From: Spirochaetaceae bacterium
GTDB lineage: Bacteria > Spirochaetota > Spirochaetia > DSM-27196 > PXBQ01
Assembly (NCBI GenBank): GCA_003566875.1
Contig: PXBQ01000506.1
Span: 1-6,706 of the forward strand
Length of the DNA stretch: 6,706 bases
Reading direction: 5' to 3'
Positions 1 through 5,500 of this stretch are shown here, in pieces. The translations under genes and the position numbers were made by a program. Below the pieces are notes generated by a model. The model worked only from the letters and a program-made list of their open reading frames with translations. It did not search any database and was not told the origin of the DNA. How positions within the stretch are numbered: position 1 is the stretch's first letter; every line of letters starts with the position of its first letter.

Positions 1-775
1 CGTCGAGACGGTCATGAACCACTACCGCGCGTTCCACAAGGCCGGCGTTCCGGTCGATATCGTCGACGGTGACGGATCGATCGACGGCTACCGAATCGTC
101 GTCGCTCCGATGATGTACATGGTGAAGCCCGGATTCGCCGATCGCGTGCGCGCGCACGTCGAAGCCGGCGGCGCGTTTGTCGCGACGTACTGGAGCGGGA
201 TCGTCGACGAGACCGATCTCTGTTTTCTCGGCGGATTCCCGGGGCCGCTCCGGTCGATTCTCGGAGTATGGAGCGAGGAGATCGACGCTCTCTACCCCGG
301 CGAGACGAACGGCGTCGTTTTCCGCGACGGGAACTCGGTCGATCTCAGCGGCAGATACACCGGATACGAGTTATGCGATCTCATCCACGCCGAAACGGCG
401 GAGGTTCTCGCGACGTACGAGTCGGATTTCTACGCGGGGCGACCCGCGGTCACGTGTAATACCGTCGGCGCGGGCAAGGCGTACTACATCGCGGCACGAA
501 TGGAGGAGGAGTTCCTCGACGCGTTGTACGGCCGATTGATCGACCTTCTCGACGTGCCGTGCGCGATCTCGTCGACGCTTCCTCACGGCGTCGTGGCATC
601 GGTTCGCCGAGGCGCGGAGAGTTCGTTTATCTTCGTGCAGAACTACACGCCGAGCCGAAAGACCGTCGATCTCCCGGACGAGACTCGGTTTGTCGACATG
701 CTCACGGGAGAGAAACCGGGAGCCAAGATCGAGCTCGAGGCGTACGGCGTATCGGTTTTACGGACAGAGAATTAA
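1..775 (+). CDS. GH42 beta-galactosidase, C-terminal part (5' truncated by window edge)
   Basis: This is the 3' end of a cytoplasmic-type glycoside hydrolase family 42 beta-galactosidase, which hydrolyses terminal beta-D-galactosides. Reading is open from base 2, with 257 residues visible before TAA at 773-775. The ATG at 14 is an internal Met, because the frame runs unbroken to the window edge. The catalytic TIM barrel is therefore outside the window. What is seen is the flavodoxin/amidotransferase-like trimerization domain, with the family-typical runs VVAPMMYMVKPGFADRV, GGAFVATYWSGIVDE, LCFLGGFPGPLR and WSEEIDAL. It is followed by the small C-terminal beta domain, ending with FVQNYTPS, FVDMLTG and YGVSVLR. 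No signal peptide can be judged. It is followed after 46 bases by a Gfo/Idh/MocA gene on the same strand, which suggests a sugar operon. The family call is firm. The exact natural substrate (galactoside, or arabinoside in some members) cannot be read from this part. Confidence 0.93.
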   Translation, partial: VETVMNHYRAFHKAGVPVDIVDGDGSIDGYRIVVAPMMYMVKPGFADRVRAHVEAGGAFVATYWSGIVDETDLCFLGGFPGPLRSILGVWSEEIDALYPGETNGVVFRDGNSVDLSGRYTGYELCDLIHAETAEVLATYESDFYAGRPAVTCNTVGAGKAYYIAARMEEEFLDALYGRLIDLLDVPCAISSTLPHGVVASVRRGAESSFIFVQNYTPSRKTVDLPDETRFVDMLTGEKPGAKIELEAYGVSVLRTEN

Positions 776-810
776 CCGCGTGCTCGTCGACGCGAATAAC
801 CTTTGGAAAT

Positions 811-815
811 AGGAG
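811..815 (+). promoter_or_regulatory. Shine-Dalgarno site of the Gfo/Idh/MocA gene
   Basis: AGGAG lies 6 bases before the ATG at 822, which is ideal spacing. It decides between that ATG and a nearby out-of-frame ATG at 817, which is too close to the site. Confidence 0.8.
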
Positions 816-821
816 TATGAG

Positions 822-1850
822 ATGGCGTTGAAAGTAATTCAGGTAGGAATGGGCGGATGGGGTCGAAACTGGGCAAAGAACGTAGTTCCGAACGTAAAAG
901 CAGTAGACCTCGTTGGATTTGTCGATCTTGAGGCTGCGAACCTCAAACTGACGCAAAAAGAAGTCGGAGTTCCTGCCGAGAAGACCTTCCTCACGGTCGA
1001 AGATGCGATCGCCGGGACCGACGCCGATGCGGTTCTCATAACGACGTTCCTTGAGGGGCACATTCCCGTGACCTTAGCCGCTCTCGAGGCGGGTAAACAC
1101 GTGCTCGTCGAGAAGCCGTTCGCGCCGACGCTTGAAGACGCGACAAAGGCCATAGATACCGCGCGTCGGAAGAAGCGAGTCTTGATGGTGAGTCAGAACT
1201 ACCGTTTCAACCCCGCTCCGATCGCGGTACGCAAACTCATCGAGAAAGGGACGCTCGGGAAGGTCGGCTCGGTCTACGTCGACTTCCGGAGATACGCGAA
1301 CACCGCACCCGTTGCCGGGCATAAGCATTACGCGATATGGCATCCTCTTCTCGTCGATATGTCGATCCATCACTTTGACCTCATGCGTATGGTGCTCGGT
1401 CAGGAGCCCAAACGGATCGAGTGCCGAACGTGGAACCCGTCGTGGAGCCGGTTCAAGACCGCACCGTCGGGCGCGGCGACGATCGACTTTGACAAGGGCG
1501 CGGTCGTGAGTTATCGTGGCAGCTGGGTCAGCACCGATACGCAGACCAACTGGTCGGGTGATTGGCACATCGAGTGCGAAAAAGGCGTGATCGACTGGAC
1601 GAGCCGCGGCGAGACGCCCGACAGCGTCACCGTTCGGCTCATCGGCAAGCAGCCAAAAGCTGTGGCTCTGCCGCGCGTCGCGCGACTTGACCGCGAAGGC
1701 TGTCTCGACGCTTTCGCGAAAGCGGTCGCTCGGAGCGAGAAACCCGACACGTCGGGCGCCGACAACATCAAGACGCTCGCACTGATGTTCGCCGCGGTCT
1801 CCGCTGCCGATTCCGGCGCGCCGGTCGTTCTGGACAAGAAAAAGAAATAA
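822..1850 (+). CDS. Gfo/Idh/MocA family NAD(P)-dependent oxidoreductase
   Basis: The 342-residue protein has the normal length for this family, which oxidises or reduces sugars, cyclitols and their derivatives in the cytoplasm. The N-terminal Rossmann fold (about residues 3-120) opens with beta strand LKVIQVGM and the dinucleotide loop GMGGWG (9-14). The signature EKPF (97-100) contains the conserved lysine K98. The C-terminal alpha/beta domain (about 128-335) carries DMSIHHFDLM with D179 and H183, the D-x3-H pair expected at the active site. Together with K98 this suggests an active enzyme. The tail is lysine-rich (VVLDKKKK). It sits between a GH42 beta-galactosidase and a lactonase, 46 and 47 bases away, so a sugar 1-dehydrogenase making a lactone is a reasonable guess. 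Family members with other substrates (inositol, glucose-fructose oxidoreductase type, aminosugars) cannot be excluded. No signal peptide is seen. Confidence 0.92.
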   Translation: MALKVIQVGMGGWGRNWAKNVVPNVKAVDLVGFVDLEAANLKLTQKEVGVPAEKTFLTVEDAIAGTDADAVLITTFLEGHIPVTLAALEAGKHVLVEKPFAPTLEDATKAIDTARRKKRVLMVSQNYRFNPAPIAVRKLIEKGTLGKVGSVYVDFRRYANTAPVAGHKHYAIWHPLLVDMSIHHFDLMRMVLGQEPKRIECRTWNPSWSRFKTAPSGAATIDFDKGAVVSYRGSWVSTDTQTNWSGDWHIECEKGVIDWTSRGETPDSVTVRLIGKQPKAVALPRVARLDREGCLDAFAKAVARSEKPDTSGADNIKTLALMFAAVSAADSGAPVVLDKKKK

Positions 1851-1886
1851 CGACCAACGGAAAAAAGACCTAATCGCACATAATCC

Positions 1887-1894
1887 AGGGGGAG
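1887..1894 (+). promoter_or_regulatory. Shine-Dalgarno site of the lactonase gene
   Basis: AGGGGGAG ends 3 bases before the ATG at 1898. The purine-rich core pairs well with the 16S 3' end in more than one register, and it supports ATG 1898 as the start. Confidence 0.7.
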
Positions 1895-1897
1895 AAC

Positions 1898-2938
1898 ATG
1901 GCGGAAAAATACTTCTTTCTCGGTTCGTACGCAAAAACGGGCATGGGTTTGCACTCGTGCGCGCTCGACGACAATACCGGCGCGATTCGGATCGTTTGTG
2001 GCTCGGACGTGGGACCAAACCCGTCGTACCTCTCGCTCACGCCGGATCGGGCGCGTCTATACGTCGCGAACGAGTCCGACGGTACGGTCACGGGCTGCCG
2101 GGTCTCGCGGCCTGATGAACCGGTAGAGGTGATCGGGACGCAGCCGTGTCACGGGCGTGGACCGTGCTACGTCTCGCTCGATCGTTCGCGTTCGTGGCTT
2201 TTTGTCGCCAACTACAGTTCGGGAAGTGTCGCGGTGTACCCAACCGGGCCCGACGGCGCGCCCGGTGAGGCGGTCTCGACCGTACAGCACTCCGGCTCGG
2301 GGCCAAACCCGAAGCGACAGGAGGGCCCTCATGCTCACTGTATCGTCGTATCGCCTGACAATAGGTTCGTGTACGTTGCCGATCTCGGTCTCGATAGAAT
2401 TGTCGCGTACGCGTTTGACGAGAAAAACGGCGCGATCACGCCACACCTCGAGACGCTCACGGCTCCCGGAGCCGGTCCGCGTCACGTCGCGTGGAGCCCC
2501 GATGGGTCTTATCTTTTCTGTGCGATGGAACTCGACTCGACGGTCGCCGCGTACTCGTACACCGCGTCGACCGGCGGCCTCGAACTTGTCGGTACACTCC
2601 CGACTGTGCCCGCCGGATTCGCGGGTTCCTCTTCGTGCGCCGCAATCCGTGTGCACCCAAACGGGAAGTTTCTCTACGTCTCGAACCGTGGCCACGACAG
2701 CATCGCGGTTTTCTCGATCGATCCCGACACCGGTTCGGTTGAGAGCCGCGCTCACGTCGACGCGGCCGGCCGCGTTCCCCGCGACTTCAATCTCGATCCG
2801 ACAGGACGTTTTATGATCGTCGCGCACCAGGATGACGACACCGCGATCGCCTTTCGTGTCTCCGACGAGACCGGTATTCCGGCACGGCTCGACGGAGAAC
2901 CGGTCCGTGTGCCCGCGCCGGTTTGCGTGGTTTTTTGA
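1898..2938 (+). CDS. Lactonase family protein (6-phosphogluconolactonase / YbhE type, seven-bladed beta-propeller)
   Basis: The 346-residue protein is close in length to the E. coli Pgl/YbhE type (about 330). Propeller repeats run through the whole protein: FLGSY near the start, SYLSLTPDRARLYVANES (43-60), SLDRSRSWLFVANYSSGSV, HCIVVSPDNRFVYVADLGLD (147-166), GPRHVAWSPDGSYLFCAMEL (193-212), HPNGKFLYVSNRGHDSIAVF (253-272) and PRDFNLDPTGRFMIVAHQ (294-311). The segments PHAH..VSPDNRFVYVADLGLDR and PRDF.LDP.GRF...AHQ, and the terminal PVCVVF, are hallmarks of the lactonase family. The role is hydrolysis of a sugar lactone to the free acid in the cytoplasm. The classical substrate is 6-phosphogluconolactone. 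Its place behind a sugar oxidoreductase suggests an unphosphorylated aldonolactone instead. Substrate choice cannot be read from sequence alone. Confidence 0.9.
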   Translation: MAEKYFFLGSYAKTGMGLHSCALDDNTGAIRIVCGSDVGPNPSYLSLTPDRARLYVANESDGTVTGCRVSRPDEPVEVIGTQPCHGRGPCYVSLDRSRSWLFVANYSSGSVAVYPTGPDGAPGEAVSTVQHSGSGPNPKRQEGPHAHCIVVSPDNRFVYVADLGLDRIVAYAFDEKNGAITPHLETLTAPGAGPRHVAWSPDGSYLFCAMELDSTVAAYSYTASTGGLELVGTLPTVPAGFAGSSSCAAIRVHPNGKFLYVSNRGHDSIAVFSIDPDTGSVESRAHVDAAGRVPRDFNLDPTGRFMIVAHQDDDTAIAFRVSDETGIPARLDGEPVRVPAPVCVVF

Positions 2939-2964
2939 GGCCGCTGCAGTACGCCCGTCGGTGT

Positions 2965-2980
2965 CCGGATCGTTTTCCGG
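2965..2980 (+). other. Small inverted repeat just upstream of the VanZ-RDD start
   Basis: CCGGA (2965-2969) and TCCGG (2976-2980) can pair as a 5-bp stem with a 6-base TCGTTT loop, ending six bases before the ATG at 2987. No T-run follows, so it is not a standard intrinsic terminator. If it forms in RNA it would occupy the weak GGTGA ribosome-binding region and could lower initiation. The stem is short and may be chance. Confidence 0.25.
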
Positions 2981-2986
2981 TGATGC

Positions 2987-4144
2987 ATGTATCCGTACGT
3001 TGAACCGATTACCGAAGCGTTTCGCTTTTTTCCGCTGATTGCCGCGGTGATCGCCGTCCCGTTGATGATCGCTCACTGGCGACGGTACGGCGCGGTGCAG
3101 AGTTGGCGTTCGGCGGTACTGTACTCGTTCATCCTGTACTACGTTACCGCGTACTTCCTCGTGATCCTTCCGCTTCCGGAGTTGACCGAGGACTTCTGTG
3201 CGCGCTTCGCGTCTCTCTCGCGTCCGCAGCTGTCTCCGTTCAGGTTTGTCCGTGACATAGCGATCGTGTTCCGGTCGCTAGGCGGAACGGTCGACCGGAT
3301 CGGAGCGCTCGTGAGAACGCGGGTCTTCATCCAGGTAGTCTTTAATTTTCTGCTGCTGCTGCCTCTCGGCTTTTACCTGCGATACTTGTTCCGTCTCCGG
3401 TTTATCTCGGCGCTAACGGTAATCTTTCTCACGACGTTGTTTTTTGAGATCACGCAGTTGACCGGGTTGTACGGTATTTATCCGTGCCCGTACCGCATTT
3501 TTGACGTCGACGACCTGTTCGTGAACACATTCGGTGGAGTCGTCGGGTACGCGATGGTGCCCGCGTTTCGGGGGGTTCTCCCCGCGCTGACGCCGCGGTA
3601 CTCTATCGTTGCGTCTCGGGTCTCTCTCGTGCGTCGCGGGGTTGCGTTCTTTCTTGACATCGCGGTCGCCTCGATCGTTTTTGCGCCGATTCGGCCGTTC
3701 GTTCTCTCGACTTTTGGGCCCGACGGCGTGATTCTCGCGCGATGGCTCGTTCAGTCGCTCGTGTTTGTCGTCGCTCCCGCTTTGTTCCGCGGAATGACTC
3801 CGGGCGGACGAGTTGTCCTGTTGCGGATTGTCGCCGCGCGACACGAGTTCGCACGGCCTTTGCGGCCGGGCTGGCCGATTGTCTCGGCTCCGGCCGGAAC
3901 GGGCCGGCTGATCGTTCGTTTCATCGTGCTGCTCGTCGTCCCAATCGCGCTCGACCGATGGATTCTCGCGCCGTCGCTTTTTGAGGTGTGGTTCGGCGAC
4001 AGAGCGATTCTTGCCGAGGTTGTGCTTGTGATCGCTATGGCCGCCGCGTACGTCTTCCCTCCGGTCTTTCGCCGCGACCATCGATTTGTCCACGATCTGG
4101 TATCGGGGTCTCGCGTCGAAGCGGTCGTTCCCGTGAAGGAGTAG
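2987..4144 (+). CDS. VanZ-like / RDD domain fusion membrane protein
   Basis: This is a 385-residue polytopic inner-membrane protein. The N-terminal VanZ-like half (about 14-195) has hydrophobic segments near 14-30, 43-62, 113-131, 138-153 and 178-196, and the family motif FEITQLTG...FDVDDLFVNTFGGVVGY, with E154, Q157, D173, D175, D176 and N180. The C-terminal RDD half (about 212-378) shows its three signatures: RRGVAFFLD (R217, D224), MTPGGRVVLLRIV (270-282) and HDLVSGSRV (369-377). It has further membrane spans near 218-236, 250-266, 307-323 and 341-359. The start is fixed: an in-frame TGA at 2981-2983 lies just upstream of ATG 2987. The ribosome site is weak (GGTGA). The stop TAG is followed directly by TAA. 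VanZ-like proteins are linked to glycopeptide or lipid-targeted antimicrobial tolerance in some bacteria, but their biochemical action is unclear. RDD domains have been proposed as transporters or channels. Its role beside the sugar genes is unknown. Confidence 0.88.
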   Translation: MYPYVEPITEAFRFFPLIAAVIAVPLMIAHWRRYGAVQSWRSAVLYSFILYYVTAYFLVILPLPELTEDFCARFASLSRPQLSPFRFVRDIAIVFRSLGGTVDRIGALVRTRVFIQVVFNFLLLLPLGFYLRYLFRLRFISALTVIFLTTLFFEITQLTGLYGIYPCPYRIFDVDDLFVNTFGGVVGYAMVPAFRGVLPALTPRYSIVASRVSLVRRGVAFFLDIAVASIVFAPIRPFVLSTFGPDGVILARWLVQSLVFVVAPALFRGMTPGGRVVLLRIVAARHEFARPLRPGWPIVSAPAGTGRLIVRFIVLLVVPIALDRWILAPSLFEVWFGDRAILAEVVLVIAMAAAYVFPPVFRRDHRFVHDLVSGSRVEAVVPVKE

Positions 4145-4164
4145 TAACCGGAGTTTGATTCGTG

Positions 4165-4725
4165 TTACTCGAACGTCCAGGTGTACTCGGAGCCCGCTTC
4201 GAGCCTGATCGATCCGATCTGTCCCGAGTGGTACGTCGTGTGCCAGAGAAGGTGGTGCAGCACTTCGCGCGGCGTCGTGAGCGCGCGTCCGGTTGCGTAG
4301 TTCTCGTCGGCGTTCTCGACGTGCCGGGCGATCGGTAACGTGATCCGTTCGCGCACCGCGGTCCATATCTCGATCAGGGTGTCGGCGTCGAGCAACTCGG
4401 TCGGCGTGTCGGGGCCTTCGGTCCGGATCTTGCCGTACGCCAACGTCGTTTCGAGCCGGGCGGGCAGCTCCATCGGGTGCAGACTCCGCATCCAGCCGCA
4501 CTCTCCGTCGGCCATGTGCAGAGCGAGCAGACCGATCGAGAGGTAGCTGTTCGTCGGAACGAACGCGAGAACCTCCGGCGGTAGGTCTTCGATCTGATCG
4601 TACACGCGAGCGGTGAGCTCTTCGAGCGCAGCGATCAGCGCGGCGATACTCGCGTCCGCGTACCCGCCGTACGGCGCGATGCGGTATCGGCGTGGACGCC
4701 CATTTTTTTCCGTCGTAATGATCAT
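4165..4725 (-). CDS. DinB/YfiT-superfamily putative metal-dependent hydrolase/transferase
   Basis: The 186-residue protein has the usual size of the DinB/YfiT (DUF664-like) four-helix bundle. The three expected metal-ligand histidines are visible: H70 in LLALHMADGECGW (helix 2), and H162 and H166 in WHTTYHSGQIGSIR (last helix). Related proteins use Zn or Ni for thiol-dependent transfer or hydrolysis, and Bacillus DinB is the DNA-damage-inducible founder of the family. It is unrelated to polymerase IV, which is also called DinB. The frame stays open upstream to an ATG at 4842, but that start would cover the imuA start. The family-like sequence begins near MIITTEKNGRPRRYRI, so ATG 4725 is chosen. 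No Shine-Dalgarno precedes it. A TATACT hexamer lies 6 bases upstream, implying a leaderless mRNA. It is divergent from imuA and converges on the VanZ-RDD gene with 20 bases between stops. The substrate is unknown. Confidence 0.85.
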   Translation of the reverse strand: MIITTEKNGRPRRYRIAPYGGYADASIAALIAALEELTARVYDQIEDLPPEVLAFVPTNSYLSIGLLALHMADGECGWMRSLHPMELPARLETTLAYGKIRTEGPDTPTELLDADTLIEIWTAVRERITLPIARHVENADENYATGRALTTPREVLHHLLWHTTYHSGQIGSIRLEAGSEYTWTFE

Positions 4726-4731
4726 GAGAGC

Positions 4732-4760
4732 AGTATATACCAAAAAGCGAGCAGAAGAAA
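4732..4760 (-). promoter_or_regulatory. Predicted promoter of the DinB-type gene (leaderless)
   Basis: Read on the minus strand, a TATACT -10 hexamer (4737 to 4732) is preceded, with a 17-base spacer, by a poor -35 TTTCTT (4760 to 4755). Only 6 bases separate the -10 from ATG 4725, so transcription should begin at or next to the A of the start codon. The -10 also sits in the perfect 8-base palindrome GTATATAC (4733-4740). Confidence 0.5.
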
Positions 4761-4767
4761 TTTTTTC
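4754..4767. promoter_or_regulatory. Candidate operator: AT-rich inverted repeat between divergent promoters
   Basis: GAAGAAATTTTTTC is symmetric at 6 of 7 position pairs about the 4760/4761 junction. It overlaps the predicted -35 of the DinB-type gene and ends 3 bases before the predicted -35 of imuA, a good place for one repressor to control both. It does not match the LexA boxes I know well (CTGT-N8-ACAG, GAAC-N4-GTTC, GTTC-N7-GTTC). A-runs facing T-runs are easily symmetric by chance. Confidence 0.3.
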
Positions 4768-4770
4768 CGC

Positions 4771-4799
4771 TTGTTTACTTAACGGGTGTGTAGTAAAAT
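4771..4799 (+). promoter_or_regulatory. Predicted promoter of imuA-imuB (leaderless or near-leaderless)
   Basis: TTGTTT (4771-4776) as -35 and TAAAAT (4794-4799) as -10 are 17 bases apart. The -10 differs from TATAAT at one base, and the -35 keeps the TTG half. The imuA ATG at 4808 begins 8 bases after the -10, so the transcript should start within 0-3 bases of it. The spacer holds GTTTACTTAAC (4773-4783), an imperfect 11-base inverted repeat that could serve as an operator. Confidence 0.5.
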
Positions 4800-4807
4800 G
4801 TCCTCCT

Positions 4808-5500
4808 ATGAGTGCTTCAACACAGCTTGTTACCGCGGACACTCTTCTCCGTGAAGGCCCGCTCGACCCGGATTCCGACTGGAGCGTTCGGTCTTTTGCG
4901 GGATCGCTCGTCGAGTTAACGGGTTCATCGGCCTCCGCCGGTCTTTCGGTTGTCGCTCCGCTGATTCACGAAGCTCAACGCGCCGGTGAGCCGTGCGCGT
5001 GGATCTCGATGCAGAGCGAGACGTTCTTCCTTCCGGATTTCATCCGCTGTGGCGTTGATACCGGCCGGCTCACGGTGGTGCGGGTTCCGAACACCCGCGC
5101 GGTGTCTCACTCGGCGGAGTATCTCGCGCGGTCGGCCGGGTTTGGTTTGCTCGTTGTAGACTTCACCGCGGGGGACGTCCGGGATGTCGAGTCTCATTTT
5201 GCCGACAGAATCGTGCGTCTCGCCCGTCGACACGACATTGCTGTTCTCTGCCTCACGCACAGCAGCGCTCATGTTCCGCGCCGGCGCCCGGGTGCGCTCG
5301 CACGACGGAACCGCGATGAGCGGGGGCGCGATGGTCTGCACGATACTCTGGGCTCACTCGTCTCGATCAGGGCGGAAGTCTCTCGTGAGAGAGCGAGCGA
5401 CGGAACGTTTCGGAGCGTCGTTCGTGTCGTAAAGGACCGACATCGTGGTCCGGGCAGGTCGTACAGTGTGATGCGGTATGGTCCGGACGGCGTGCGTTAA
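4808..5500 (+). CDS. imuA: ImuA, RecA-like translesion-synthesis accessory protein
   Basis: The 230-residue protein matches ImuA in size and in position directly before imuB. ImuA is the RecA/SulA-like accessory factor of the damage-inducible ImuA-ImuB-DnaE2 mutasome and acts on DNA in the cytoplasm. A RecA-like core is visible: LVELTGSSASAGLSVVAPLI (35-54) occupies the Walker A position but lacks the GKT/S lysine, and LLVVDFTAGD (114-123) resembles Walker B. HDIAVLCLTHSS (142-153) matches the next RecA strand. A basic loop follows (RRRPGALARRNRDERGR, 158-174). SVVRVVKDRHRGPGR (203-217) aligns with the RecA VVKN segment before a closing YGPDGVR. ATG 4808 is chosen because upstream in-frame sequence has no other plausible start and is AT-rich intergenic DNA. 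TCCTCCT before it is not a ribosome site. The stop overlaps the imuB start by 23 bases, implying coupled translation. The call rests on synteny as much as on the diverged sequence. Confidence 0.82.
   Translation: MSASTQLVTADTLLREGPLDPDSDWSVRSFAGSLVELTGSSASAGLSVVAPLIHEAQRAGEPCAWISMQSETFFLPDFIRCGVDTGRLTVVRVPNTRAVSHSAEYLARSAGFGLLVVDFTAGDVRDVESHFADRIVRLARRHDIAVLCLTHSSAHVPRRRPGALARRNRDERGRDGLHDTLGSLVSIRAEVSRERASDGTFRSVVRVVKDRHRGPGRSYSVMRYGPDGVR

Noticed and set aside
14..16. ATG at 14 as a true start of the first gene
   Set aside because: The frame is open to base 2 and the protein lacks the GH42 catalytic barrel, so the gene must begin upstream of the window.
4143..4169. AGTAAC...GTTACT hairpin across the two converging stops as a bidirectional terminator
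   Set aside because: The stem is only 6 bp and AT-rich, the loop is 15 bases and there is no T-run on either side. Much of the complementarity comes from the stop codons themselves.
3413..4501. 362-residue minus-strand ORF opposite the VanZ-RDD gene
   Set aside because: Its Arg/Asp-rich low-complexity product is an antisense shadow. It also overlaps the real DinB-type gene in another frame.
4613..4807. N-terminal extension of imuA to ATG 4613
   Set aside because: The extra 65 residues are read from the antisense of the DinB-type gene and the AT-rich intergenic DNA, and show no RecA-like sequence.
4801..4807. TCCTCCT before imuA, or AGGAGGA on the minus strand, as a ribosome-binding site
   Set aside because: On the plus strand it is the complement of a Shine-Dalgarno site, not the site itself. 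On the minus strand it is a perfect site, but no ATG, GTG or TTG follows at a usable distance.
4726..4842. N-terminal extension of the minus-strand DinB-type gene to ATG 4842 (225 residues)
   Set aside because: It would run through the AT-rich divergent promoter region and overlap the imuA start. The extra residues do not look like the family, and the family-like sequence begins at ATG 4725.
4798..4854. 18-codon upstream ORF overlapping the imuA start
   Set aside because: Its ATG lies inside the predicted -10 hexamer, so it would not be transcribed from that promoter. It has no ribosome site.
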